Shown here one piece after another: positions 48,918 through 61,342 of a stretch of DNA of 64,000 bases. Each line of letters starts with the position of its first letter. Position 1 is the first letter of the stretch. A program made the position numbers and the translations under genes. The stretch is from contig NC_134456.1 of NCBI RefSeq assembly GCF_047948215.1, positions 198,598,034-198,662,033 on the forward strand. Direction: 5' to 3'. Source of the DNA: Lycorma delicatula. Its lineage: Eukaryota > Arthropoda > Insecta > Hemiptera > Fulgoridae. The notes under the pieces are model-generated. The model ran no database searches. It saw nothing but the letters and a program-made list of their open reading frames with translations, and was not told the origin of the DNA.

Positions 48918-49024
48918 CTGAGTCTATTCAGAAAATGATTGCTAATTTACCGCCAAAGAGAACCAGGAGAATCATTGGTGAAGATGCAGAGATCAAAACT
49001 AGAAGTCAAGGGACCATTAATAGT
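48918..49024 (+). CDS. zinc-finger gene coding exon 5
   Basis: Acceptor CTTTTCCAG at 48917, donor ATAGT|GTAAGT at 49024/49025. It completes a Thr codon with the last base of exon 4 and encodes 35 further codons (beginning ESIQKMIANLPPKRTRR), ending in phase 0. It continues the basic stretch of exon 4 and has no finger. The KRTRR cluster fits a nuclear-localisation signal. The open frame and matching phases on both sides support the exon even though it is too short for a conventional ORF scan. Confidence 0.85.
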
Positions 49025-51320
49025 GTAAGTTTTTATTGTTATTATTTTGTGTCTTTCAGATTTATGTCTGTGAGATAGTAAACATTTTTATACTTTCTTT
49101 TGAACTTTTTTTTTTTGGGTTCAGGCATAATGTATTTTAATAATGTAGGATTTAATAATTTAATATAGGATTTTTATATAAAAAGTAATTAGTTTCAGAG
49201 TTTCTTTCTAATTATCTTTTACTTCAAATAGATTTCTGAAATTTCGTCTGTTATATTTTACATCTTAATCTGAGAACACTTATGAAATATGTATGTATTC
49301 ATTTATGAATATACAGATTTTGTGTATAAAACACATGCATGTGTGTGCATACACACAGTATCTTTAAGATTTACTTTGCACAAGACAAATTTTTGCGTAA
49401 TCTTGAATCTGAGATCTATGTACATGCACATAGGTGACAACTGGCTAGCCTGATTGAAACTAGTATAGTTTCAATTGTAGCTTGGATTATGTATTTTTTC
49501 TCCTTCCACACTTCATCTTAACTCCCTATATATAATTGAAATAAATGATGGTTACTCTGTAACACCTGGAAAAATGTTTTGTCAAGATATCTTGTAGAAG
49601 ATAACACTATTCTATTAAAGATTAAAAATATAATCTAATGAAAAATCTTAACAGAAATCCAATAAATTACTGTGAGGATTTATTATTATTAATCATTGTT
49701 ATACTTAATATAAATTTATAAATAGTGGCTTATTTAAATTTATGTAGCAAGGCATAAAAGATTAATGTATCCTACAGACATTAACTCAAATTTGTTGTTA
49801 AATTACTTATATTTTATTCTTCAGTGATGCAAAGTTTATGCTTGCACGAAAAATTCATGCTGGTTCCATTTAATTTTTGCTACTTTAACTTTTTCTGAGA
49901 TATTGAACTATTTATTTTTAAGCCTTGGATTGTTTTGTTTTTAAATTGATAATTTATGAAATAATTAAAAATGTATACATCCACCTTATCAGCCAATAAA
50001 ATAAGACACTTTCTAGAAGAGAATGAAATATTATAAAACAAAATCAAACATTAAAATGAATTAACAGTGATGACTGTGTGTTTGTCAGCAGTATAATGAC
50101 AGTTGAATATACTGTTGATAAGCATTTAGTCATGACTTAATTAATTTTAATGTTTGTTTTATATTTTTCTTTCCTGATGATGGTTTAAGGACTGAAATAT
50201 CTACAGAGTGTCTATTATAATTGCTTGTAAGGTATATATATGACTTTTTAATTATTTTATAACTCATATCATAATTTATTAGTTAGCAATAAACTCACAT
50301 TTACTTACACGTATTGTATGTAATATGTTTAAATTTGTTGTGAGCTATTTAAGAGCGAATCAAGTGCTTAAAATTCAACTGTTAATTTAACAAATCAAAT
50401 TGAATGTTCTTGATTTTTTTATATAAATTTGATGATTTTTACATTGAACTATGATTTTTATTTTTTCATTAATTATATTTTATTTAATTTTCTTGAAATT
50501 TTATGTATCTTTTATAATTGTTCTGGTTTCACAACAATCTGTTTAAGATTAATAACATATTTATATAGTGCTTCATTTTGGTTATAAGTTTTAGTTTATG
50601 TAGAAAAACTAAACTTTTTGAAGTATTACTGACTTAATTCTACCAAAGCAAGAGCAATGTTATAAAATCAAGGAATTAAAGTGATGAAAATTCACTACTC
50701 AGATCAGTTGCACTTCATCATAGTTTAAAATATGTTAAGCACATAAACGAAGTGAAGTGTAATTTTTTTTAAATGCTGAGGTTGCATCCCTCTTACGTTT
50801 ATTATTCTATACCTCAAAAAAAAAAAATTATTCCTGGGTTTGTGATTTTAGTAACTTTTTTCCATCTTGTTTCATGTTTTTCGTTAACTAATAGCAAAAT
50901 AAATATGTTTACTATCCTTACTAAAGTAAATTTCAGAACTATTTTCTTCTGCAGAAAATTGAGAAGTTAAAAATTTATTAACATCTTAATTAAATTTTTT
51001 CTGTTGATTATGTATAGCTTATTTACTCTAATTACCTGTTTTATTAATGCAGCTCTGATCACTGGGTTTCTGTAATGGTTATATTAAACTATTTCTTTTC
51101 ATTTGTGATTTTAACATAATTTTCATTAAATGAAAAAAAAATTGTTTATATTAATTTTGTAATGAATTATTTATTATGTTCATAATGTTTGTCAAACTGA
51201 TGGGACTAACTTTCACTGTAGTGTTTGAAGACAGTTCAATAATTATTCAGTATTTTTTAAGTAATAATTTATATTCTTTGAAAGAATAATTTTTAATTTT
51301 TATTTACTTTTACATGCCAG
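49025..51320 (+). other. intron 5
   Basis: GTAAGT donor to TTACATGCCAG acceptor, phase 0. A TA- and CA-containing stretch lies near 49.33-49.36 kb. A segment at about 50,165-50,200 (CCTGATGATGG followed by an ACTGAAAT block) faintly resembles retroelement tails. The 65-codon frame at 50773-50970 is low complexity. Nothing else recognised. Confidence 0.8.
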
Positions 51321-51347
51321 AATCGAATGTTAAGGAAAAGGATGAAG
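51321..51347 (+). CDS. predicted 27-nt microexon 6 (NRMLRKRMK)
   Basis: A T-rich tract ending ACATGCCAG (51320) and a donor AAG|GTATGA (51347/51348) bound nine codons, NRMLRKRMK, phase 0 on both sides. Inclusion or skipping both keep the frame between exons 5 and 7. The five basic residues fit the basic region of exons 4 and 5. A 27-base segment between AG and GT can occur by chance, so this is a prediction; composition and both splice contexts favour it. Confidence 0.6.
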
Positions 51348-53461
51348 GTATGATGTTTTAATATTTAAACTGTATTGTTTGAGTATTCCTACTCTTCAGT
51401 ATGTGTTACATCAATGTGTGTCCAATCTTTTATCATTACTATACTCTCATTACTTTTGTATTTTATGAAAATTTTGTATTTGTGTGTATATAGTTTATAT
51501 TCATGTTCATGAACCTATTAGAGTTATCAGCAGCCTTTTATAAGGAAGAGGTAGCCTTTTATAAGTGTAAAGCTTAAGAAAATCATATTTTATGAATAAT
51601 TAAAACAAATTTTATAATAGCATTAAATCGTGATATTACCTATTATAAAGAAGTGATGTGGTTTTACTGTGAAAAATGAATAGTTCACATCGATAAATAG
51701 ATAAACAGATGATGTATTGTATATAGAATTCTAAAAAAGTTGCATCATTTATGGAGATGATTTTTATTTCATAAAAAAACTGTGATATAAAAAAGCTAAT
51801 AATTGAATAATAATAATCTTTTATTTTTCAAAGACATCATTAATGATTTATCTTATTCAAACTGTTGAGTTAATGATATTTTAAAATTTATAACAACTTG
51901 ATAAATAAGTCCTGTTAACTTGCAAAATGTTCATTGGTTTACTTTTCTACAGATTTGATAATTGGCTGCAGTTCACTCTACAGTGGATTGCTTTGCAAAT
52001 TCTTCTAAGAATAAATTTTTTTACCATAACCTTAGTTGTGGTCTTCTACAATGGCAGTAGATGCCAAGAGCATGTACTTGATAATATTTAAGAAATTTCA
52101 TTATTAAAGGACATGGTTAATAAATATTAATTTGGTCATTGGAGTCCTTAACATCTTTTTATTTCATCTTAATTCTTTTCCTGGAGGTATTCTAGGTGTT
52201 GCAATTTTATGAATGTATGATTTTCTATAATTTGCTGTCATGGTAGGATTTTATTGTATATTCATTGTATGAATATGTATTGGCTTGATATTGTATTTTT
52301 TCTTAATTCTTGTTAAAATAACATAATGTGAACTGGCAATTTGCCTCCAAGCTGTAAGACAGTGAATTCCAAACATTGTACTTGTTTGCCAAATAGCTCT
52401 ATGGTAAATCTAATAATGGTAATCTAATAATATGGTAACTAATAATGTCTGGTAATTATTAACTCAAAAGTTTTTAGATAAATATTTTATATTTATGTAA
52501 AAGAATAAGTAAAATTAATTTGAATTTTGTTATATATGAAAATAATTTAATTTTGAATAACCTGTACTCAAAGTAAAAGCCTTGATTAAATTTTTTTATT
52601 AGTAAATTATTGCATAGATTACTTAAAAGAAAGAAATGAGTATCATTCTTCAAATGAAATGTGAAAAGAATGTCAAATAATAATTAATGTGAAAATCTCA
52701 AATAAAATGTTATGAGGGTGCTCACAAACTCAGTACCAATTCAATCTCAGTGAGGTACCTCAGTTCTTATTAAGATTCTATGTAATTAATGATACATTAA
52801 TTTATAATGATATAAATACTTAATTTATATCCAGTGGTAGTGTGATGTGTGTACGTCAAAATATGATTGAAGAAATTATAAATGTGGTTGTAAGTTTACA
52901 TTTTGGCTATAATAATGTTATTTAATTAATATCATTCATTAATTATGAGATTTACTATCACCAAATGATCTAATTACATCAGAAAATATTTTCATTATAA
53001 AATTCACTGTAATTGAGAGTCAGAGGAAAAATAAAACTGCCAAATTTCTTTTGATTCTCATCAGAAGAAATTTGGCAGTTTTATTTTTTAGAATTAAGTA
53101 ATTGTTTGCAAAAATAAATCATTTAAGGTTTAATTTGTGGTTCCTGAAATTAAGACTAAAGTTAAAACGGCTAAATTAAGTATTATTAGAAAAAATAAAA
53201 TCAATTTCATATTTATTTTAAAATTCTATAGAATTTTGGAAATTAGAAGAAAATATTCTTAATTTGATAATGCTTAATTGATGTTTGTTTAATGACAATT
53301 TGTATTAAATAAATTCTTGAAGCTCTGAAATGAGTATTAGTGATATTTTAAAGATCATTATTTTTGATTTGAGTAATCTGGTTGTCTTAGATAAATAATG
53401 GTAGTTTTGTTGACCTGTGTAAAGATTTTCCAATCTGATTGATTATTTGGTCTTTTTTCAG
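51348..53461 (+). other. intron 6
   Basis: GTATGA donor to TCTTTTTTCAG acceptor. AT-rich with no coding content. It contains the long perfect hairpin at 53027-53088, which ends 374 bases before exon 7. Confidence 0.8.
53027..53088. other. 24-bp perfect inverted repeat (hairpin) in intron 6
   Basis: The left arm 53027-53050 and right arm 53065-53088 are exact reverse complements over 24 bases. The core is ACTGCCAAATTTCTT paired with AAGAAATTTGGCAGT. Four further pairs (one G-U) extend the stem into the 14-base spacer, leaving a 6-base loop. Possible readings are a pre-miRNA-like hairpin, a splicing-control structure, or a small transposon-derived palindrome. The sequence alone does not decide. 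Confidence 0.85.
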
Positions 53462-56400
53462 ATTTCTATGTCTTCAAATATCCAGAAGGCACGTGCAGGA
53501 TTGAAATTTGTCAAAAAACAGGATGTTTCTAAATCATCTGTGAAAAGTCCTGCATTATTTTCTGGGAAGGCTGTGAAAGAAACAAAAACTACAGTAGAAG
53601 ACAAAAAAGATAATACAAAACCATTAAAAAAGCCGAATAAGTCTGTTAAGAAGTTGTTAACAGAAAGCAATAATAAAAAGAAACAGGAACTAGTAAGTGA
53701 AAATAAAACTGATTACAGTGAAGTGGCAGAGAAAAAAATCAAAGATGGAAATGATAAGGATAAAAAAGACGTCCCTCAAAATTTAAATACTACTGTTTAT
53801 AATGATGATGAACAAATCTTGGAAGTGAATGATGGTATAGAAGAAAATACAAAATGTGAGAAAATGGAAAACAAACAAATTGGGGAGTGTAAAGAAATAA
53901 ATATTGTTGTTGTTAGTAGCAAAAGACCTGAAGAAATACCAGAAGTAGAAATTGAAAAGGATGGAAAATGTGAAATTGTGCAAGTTATTACAGACAAGAT
54001 ATGTGAAGATGAGAATGATAATATTTCTGAAGAAAATAGGTGTAAAGTTGATAAAAATGAAAAGTGTATAAAAGTTCCTACTTACTTAAAGGAAGATAAG
54101 GCGATGAACACTGAAATATGTGAAAATGAAACTGCAGAAATTATATCTACTATGAAAGCAGCTCTCACTGATCCTGCCCCAGATGACAGCCAGGTCTTGT
54201 TGAAATCCGAGGTTCTTCAAAAGAAAATTGTAAAAGGGAAAAAAGATGAAAATGAAAAAAAGAAAAAAGAAAGTGATGATTCAAAAAACAAAATATGTGT
54301 AGAAGAAAACCTAATTATATGTAATGGATGTGGAATGCAGTTTGATAGTGGATCTGCATGTCAGCGCCATATGAAAAAGTGTGTGTATTGGAAAGAGGAA
54401 AAAATACCTGATAAAGATGTTAATGCTACCGATCTTCATACATGCGGTTTATGTAGCCAAACATTCCCATTCCTTATGGCATTATTACGCCATAAATGTG
54501 ATTCTCCTGTTGAAGATCGTGCTATGCCAGAACTAATACGAGAGGAACCGTTTGCTGAAGCTGTAGCTCCTGTGGAAGTGACAAATGACATACCTGTTCT
54601 TTCTCCAGAAGAAGTTCGCAAGAACATAATCAATGAGAATAAAACTGAATCCACAGAGCTTAACAAGTCAGCAATTGAAAAAGTTAAGATTCAGAAAACT
54701 GTTTCTAAAAACACTTGCCAGAGGCGTACTTCATCTATTGAATCTATAGTTAATACGATAAGTGAGGTATCAAAAGAGTCATATTCACTGGATCATTACA
54801 TGACAGGTAAAAGATTTATAGATAATGATAAAAAACCAGAAGATCCTCCTGCTCTGATGTCTAACTGTAACACAGAAATCAAAGAAACTTCTGATGATAA
54901 CAGTACCAAGAAAGTTTCCAAAGAAATAGTTATTGTTAATTCTACTATTAAGACTATTCCAAAACTTGTGAAAATTAACTCTTCAATTTTACCCAGTAAC
55001 CAAGTAAAAGAAAAGGAAAATAATGATACTGAAAGAAAAAAATCTGCATTGCTTCAGAAAACATCTCGTGGTATCAAACGAAAGTTGAGTGCATTAAATA
55101 ATAGGAACAAAAATAAAACTGTACGAAAAAATTTACTGAATAGACCTAAAATCAAAAAGAAGAGATCAACAGCTTTGGAAATATTACTGCGGGAAAATAG
55201 ATTAATGGCAGAATCTCGTAAACCAGTCAAAACTGTTGAAAAACGTAGAAGTAATTCACCCATCCGTGCAATTGTCAAACGTTTTGGAAAAAGAAGGAAG
55301 CTAAGTGAAAATCTATTTTGTTTAAAAAATGATACTGAAAGTAAGAACAATGAAATTAAACAACAAGAATTATCAAACAGTAAAGCAAGTATGAATGTTG
55401 AACCGGATAGTGGAGATGACTGTAAAGATGTTAGTGATAAAAATGAAGAGAATATTGAGAGTGAGAGCCAAGCATCAAGCATAAGTTCTGAAAGTAATCA
55501 GATTGATAAAACTACTGTTACTAATAAAGATTTAAAAACTGTAAAAAATAGTGCAGAACAAACTTGTGAAGATAAACTTACAAAAGATAAGAATAATTTA
55601 AAAAACGGTAAAGCTAGTGTTGTTTCTGAACGTACGAAACAACCTTTAAAAATCCAGAATAAAAATGCTGTAAAGAAATTAAACTTACAGAGTGATAAAA
55701 TCTTGATTGTGGCTGGGACGAGAAGAAAAACAAACGTAATGAACAGGTGGGACATGTACAGACCATCATGTTCTAATGGTAAGGTTTATTGTGAACCTTG
55801 TAATAAAGAAGTGAAAGAAGATGGAATGGCAAAACATGAACAATCTGCTTTACACATTAAAAATATTGATTTAAAAAATGATTTTGACAATTTATTTCCA
55901 GATGCTTACAAATTTATTATTAACTGTAGTCACTGTTCACGGAATTTTCCTACACCTTTTACATGTTACAAACATTATTTACAGAAGCATGAAGACTCTT
56001 TACCAGAGATAATAGAACATGCTATGGCCAAAAAAGGAGATACTTGTCAGTCAAAGGAAAAGATTACAGAAACAAAAACTGAAGAAAACTCAGAAGAAAA
56101 TAAATCAAATGATGTAAATAAAGTAGAAGATTCAAATATGATCAAAGTGGAAAATGATAATCTCAGAAAAGAGTTTGTCGTGATTCAACAAGCAAGTGAG
56201 GCAGCAAAAAAGGAAATAAGTGGTGAAAAGCAGACAGAAGATGAAATAAAGTTATTACAGAAGCAGGAACAGTTAGAGCAAACAGATGATGTGAAAGATA
56301 ATGTAGAATTGAAAAATGGTACAGGTTCTGAGTTAAAGTTTACAGAAGAAGTTTGTGTTCATACACATTTGGAATTTCCTAAGAAGATAGTATCTGAAGA

Positions 56401-58153
56401 TGATCCCCAAAATTTACGCGTTCCACTAATTAAACCTGAATCACCTGGAAATAAATTAGTTTACTGTGATGTTTGTAATAAAGGAATCAAGTATGAAATT
56501 ATGTCAAAACATTCACAGGGCTGTGTTCATAAAAAAAATTTAAATTTGAAAAAAGAATTTGACTTAAAATTTCCAGACGATAGAAAGCAATTATTTCCTG
56601 TTTATTGTGAAAAGTGTAACTGGCATTTTACTAGTCCATTTTTATGTTACAAGCATTATTTGTGGAAACATTCTGGTGAACTTACGCAATTAATTGAAGA
56701 GATAAAATCCAAAAGTAGTGAAGATTCTGTTGATGTTATACAAAATTTAATTGCATCGGGTAATGTAAAAGAAGAGTCTGTTAAGTCAGAGCAGACTGAT
56801 ACTCTTGTTCGTGAAAATTTATGCGATAAGTTAGTGGAAGAAACAAGAAATGCTACTGTTTCACCTTCTCATTTATTCTGTAAAATGTGTTGTAAAAAAG
56901 TAAAATACGATCTTATTAACAAACACATCAATACCTCATTACATAAACAAAACTTAGAATCCTCCACAGAAGATATTTCTCTACCCACTGATTGCAAATG
57001 GTGTCAGTGGATTGATAACAGTCCTTTCTTGTGCTTTGAACACAATGATACTGTATCTGAAACAGTTTGTGTGGGAACAATGAAAAAGAAAAGGAAAAAG
57101 AAAAAACATTTTGTGAAAAGAGAGGCACATGATTCTGATAACAGTGAGAGTAATGAAAGACTTATTAATTTTGTTAAGCAAGGACGAGTGGTCAAGAAAA
57201 AGAAGAAATTAAAATTTAAAAAACTTCGTGATAAATTACAGAATATTCTGAAAGATAACTCATTATTGAAATTGTCTGAAAAAAGTGGCAATTCAGATAA
57301 TGCTATTGAAATTCGTACTGATATCAATACAAAAGTCTCTTCTGAAAGGTTATTAAAAAGACGAAAAAAAAGGTTTAAGTTTCGGCAGATTCGAAATCGT
57401 TGGAAAGTGTCTGTTGTAGATCCAGGATTGGCATCTATGTCAGATTCTTCTTGCAATGATATTAAAATTGAAGCAAAGACTGATTACCCTGATACATTAG
57501 CATTAGGTGCAGGTTCAGAAAGTATAGCAACAGCCATGCCGAATTCTGATTTAACCACGGGAATATCAGCAGCTGCAGCCACAGAACGTCGATCTTCTTC
57601 TGTTGGAGGTTCTGAATTTTACTGTTTATTGTGCCAAAAACAGTTTAGCTCTGCTGTTTTACTTGTGCGGCATCAGAATTCCCCTATGCATAAATTTAAT
57701 GAAAGCCAAAATGTTCAGCCACCTCGAATTTTAAAATTTCGAGGTTCTGAGTCTCATAATTTAGCTCAATCTAAACAAGGAGAGTCATCTTGTGCTAGTA
57801 ATAGTAACATTAAAGGAAGAGATGCAGTTGCTGATGTACCTGGAATACCGGCATCGCAATTAGTATCACATTTCCAAGGTTCTTGTGGATCAGAAACTAA
57901 TCAAGAATGGATTGATAGCAGTAGACTAACCGGCTCGGACCAGAGAGGAAGTAATGTTGATGAACAATTGAGTAGTGTCCCTCATCAAGACTGGACACAT
58001 GATTGGGTAATGAGTGGTTCTAGTAGTGGTATTACACAGTGGGATATAAACAGTTCCAGTGTTACATCACAATTATGGGACAATAACAACAGTTTGATCA
58101 CATCTACAGGGTGTACCAGCAGTCTTGGATCCATTCTAGATTCTGTAAATAAG
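53462..58153 (+). CDS. zinc-finger gene coding exon 7 (residues 1964-3527)
   Basis: Acceptor TCTTTTTTCAG at 53461, donor AATAAG|GTAAGC at 58153/58154; 1,564 codons, phase 0 both ends. The first 285 residues are Lys/Glu/Asp-rich and probably disordered. Finger-like units start near residues 2250 (C2HC) and 2291. Three repeats of a U1-like finger (C-x2-C-x11-H-x5-H) plus a classical finger follow near 2737-2813, 2961-3043 and 3100-3163; the third repeat's second finger lacks its last His. A final finger C-x2-C-x12-H-x5-H starts near 3351. Basic clusters near 2490-2545, 3170-3184, 3206-3221 and 3259-3278 are good nuclear-localisation candidates. Sumoylation-type motifs occur at Lys2954 and Lys3298. 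The C-terminal 120 residues are Ser/Asn/Trp-rich. Opposite-strand frames are shadows. Confidence 0.95.
55781..57060 (+). repeat. triplicated two-finger unit within exon 7
   Basis: Three copies, about 55781-56014, 56453-56701 and 56870-57060, each encode a U1-like finger followed after about 30 residues by a classical C2H2 finger. Copies 1 and 2 share the pattern V-Y-C-x2-C-N-K...S-x3-H...N-x-L-K-x-x-F-D...F-P-D between the fingers, then (T/S)-P-F-x-C-Y-K-H-Y-L-x-K-H. Copy 3 keeps SPFLC and the following His but lost the last zinc ligand and part of the linker. The copies are separated by unrelated charged sequence. Confidence 0.88.
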
Positions 58154-60934
58154 GTAAGCATTTTGAATTTTAAAAATTAACATTTATTTTACGAGTGTGT
58201 CATAGTGTAGTAATCCCTTAATATTTCTGGTAGATACACTCCACCAGTTTATCACACAGTAAATTTCAATTGTAATTGAATAAGGAAGGTATTATTCCTT
58301 GTTTAGAAAGATGCATATTAAGGAAGATACATTAAGACAAAAAGTAGTATGTTTCAGGTGCAAAATATATAAATGCAAATGTATAGCGAGTTAAATTTTC
58401 ACTTAGTTGTTGATTTTTCCACAAAATACAAATCTTAAAATGCTGTGAAACATTTCTCTTAAACTTATTTTGTAACACTATTTAGAAATGTACCTTCTTA
58501 AAATGTTACAACTATACATCTAACTGCATGTATTCTTTTTTTTTGTATGAATGAGTCACTATCATCACTAATGTTTTAAAATGTGCATTGTTTAATTATT
58601 AAATTTACTTTTTATATGAAAAAATCCAAGTCTACACTAACATAAAAAAAAGTGTGATCTTAATTATCTATTGTGTCCTGGCTAAAACAATATTTTATTG
58701 TTTCTTAGCATTTTCCATTTCTTTAATGAATTTTAGAACTTTAAAAATAACCACACAAAATTTTACTAAACTGTTATTTATAAAGTTATTTGTATATTGG
58801 TTTATTTTCATATATATATACACACACACACACTTTTATTGCTTGCATACGTATTCTTCATATTAAAATTGTGTTACTATTTCTTCCTGATCTTTTTCTG
58901 TTTTAGTGTAAAATTTTCACAATATTTTTTATATTTCCACTAGGATTTTCATAATTGATTTGAGTGCTATTTTCTGTCACTCTTTAACATTTAGCAAGTT
59001 TTAATTTTAGCTTGCTAAAATTAAAAGCTGATGTTTAATAATAATCTGTTAAGTAATGTTTAAAATTTTTTAAGTAAAGTATCCGAAGAATTAGTTTCAA
59101 GAAATTGTGTAACAGATCAGGAGGGACAAAGCAGAAGAGGCCATGACAGTAGTAATTGGTAGTGGGAGAAGCTTAACATCACTGTGTAGACAATCCCAAC
59201 TCAGAAAGACTCAGGGCTAAAAGTAATTTTGAGAATATAGGTACTATGAAATGCGTCACCTACGAATGTTAGGAAGGGCAGAAACTAACAATCAAATTGA
59301 CCAACTAGGCGTATCAGAAAATTCAATTTAAAACATATCTAAGTATAAATATTTGTACATTTAATAATTAATAATTTACAGAATTTCAGTTTCCAGGATT
59401 CTACTTCCTGAGACAACAATGTGTTAAAGAACAATCAGAATATAACAGATACAGTTTTACAATCACCAGAATTCTGTTGAGGTTATGAAATTGTGTTACA
59501 TTTTTGTTACAAGTTCTTATCATTATAGTGATTACCTCATGATATCCAGTTTAACCATTGAAATCTGTTAAAATATCAGACTTTATTTACTAATTTTAAT
59601 TAAGTCATTAGTTAATGTTTGTATTTTTTTAAGAACTCCTTTTCTGTTTCTTAGTGATAAATTACAGTAAATGATTTATCTTCTAAATGTTTGCTGTTAG
59701 AATCATCTGTTTGCTAGTATACATCTCTGTCAACTGGTATGCTTAGATATTCGTATTATTACCAACAATTTTTATTGACTATCAATCTCTGAACTTAATC
59801 TTGATAAATCTAGATAAATTCGGTACTTGTGCCAGTAATGCAAGCTAAGCTCTGTGTCTTGTATCAAGCTCTGTTTAACGTTTTTTCAGTGGTTCTAAAA
59901 ACTGTTAACAAGGCTCACCATAAAGACAGTTTTTTTTAATCTTCACATCATGCAAAACATTTTTTGTTGTAAATATACATCAAAAACTTAAAATTCTCTT
60001 TTGGAAAACGTGATTCATCCACATCCACTGTTTTATCTCTTTTAATAGTAATCTGTAGTAAAAAATACCCATATTTTAAGAATGTTGTGAATTGTTGAAA
60101 AATTAAAATGTTGGCACTGGAATTAACATCTTTGAAATTATAAATTTAAATGAGAGTATTAACTATAAATATAAAAGTTGGTAGATGCTTGAAACAGGCC
60201 TCAGAAGTTAGATTATTCCTTAATTGTTCTTAGTTTTGGAGTACTGGTTTTCTAATTTTAACCAGATTTAAAAAAAAAATGATTCCTCTTGGAAATATAT
60301 TACAAATTCTTTCAAAAAGAAATACTTCATTACAGTTAGTTACCTTTCCGCCATCATTCCAACTATTACAATGATTAAATATTTATGTTTTATGTAAATT
60401 TGGTTGTAAACAGACAGTTCCTTTATTGAAAGTATTCAATCTGATTTACCACAATAGTGTACTTTTTTATCAAATGATCGATTCTTCCCATTAAGCACCA
60501 GAATATTTCTGCATGTATATTAACAATATTTATTTCAAAATTCTTTTAAACAGAGTTATTATTACATATATTTATTTAACTGGTTTTTAAATTTTATTTT
60601 ATATAAAGTGTCAGTTCATACTTTGTTTTTTGTATGAGCTTCTGTAAAGAAACAGAAGTCATGTTCAACAGAAGTTCACTGAACCGTAGGAAAAAAGTGG
60701 CTAATTATGGTGCTAGCATTGTTCCAGGCTGGCAACTGAGGAAAGTTTCTGTGGACCTTCCCAAAAAATGATGGATAAGAAAGGTGGTATAGGAAGAAAA
60801 AATCAACCTACATAGAATTTAATTCTGTTTAATATAAATTTGAGTAGTTTACTATACATCTCTTATGCTGTTCATTTCTCAGATTGTTTCATTTAGTTAA
60901 TTTTTATATATGTAACATATAATTTCTGTTATAG
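58154..60934 (+). other. intron 7
   Basis: GTAAGC donor to AATTTCTGTTATAG acceptor, phase 0. It contains a TA/CA microsatellite (about 58808-58832) and a perfect 13-bp AT-rich palindrome (58999-59026). Two less AT-rich stretches (about 59.1-59.3 and 60.64-60.79 kb) may be old repeat fragments, but I do not recognise them. Confidence 0.85.
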
Positions 60935-61342
60935 ATACTGGCTGATGATGGAGATGCATCTATATTGCCTCAGTACAGTTTAGCTGAACTTCAGAATGCA
61001 ATGGGAGCTAGCGATGAAGAGATGGCTATGTTGCAACAGTTGGGTGAAAGATCTCTACAAGATGAGTTTATGTATGGTGGCTCTGGCTCACTGTGTTCTC
61101 AAAGTGAACATTGGTCCGTAATAGGGTCTGTATCTGGAAGTGCTGCTGATGACAGTACAACGACTTTGATGGATCTCGATAACCAACAACCGACACCACC
61201 TTCTGTAGCACAGCAACAAATAGCCCAGCAAACCAATCCTTTAGTTGTTCCAACTAATGTAAATTCCATAGCAGCAGGCAGCATTAATAATGCACCAGAA
61301 GAATCAACTAATTTGAAAACTGAGCCTGTAGATTATTATGAA
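60935..61342 (+). CDS. zinc-finger gene coding exon 8 (residues 3528-3663)
   Basis: Acceptor CTGTTATAG at 60934, donor TATGAA|GTAAGC at 61342/61343; 136 codons, phase 0 both ends. The frame starts ILADDGDASILPQYSLAELQ. The segment is acidic and rich in Met, Gln, Ser and Asp with a Leu-containing helix-like stretch (EEMAMLQQLGERSL), then a Gln/Pro/Asn-rich tail. It has no Cys/His finger. A sumoylation-type motif (LKTEP, Lys3655) sits near its end. Acidic and glutamine-rich sequence like this is common in transcription regulators, but activity here is inference. Minus-strand frames are shadows. Confidence 0.92.

Noticed and set aside
53458..57456. Many minus-strand frames across exon 7
   Set aside because: Shadows of the Lys/Glu-rich coding frame; their Phe/Leu/Ser-rich products are the usual antisense of such sequence.
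57720..57746. Near-palindrome CCTCGAATTTTAAAATTTCGAGG in exon 7
   Set aside because: It lies in coding sequence, is imperfect, and is explained by codons for a Pro-Arg-Ile-Leu-Lys-Phe-Arg stretch.
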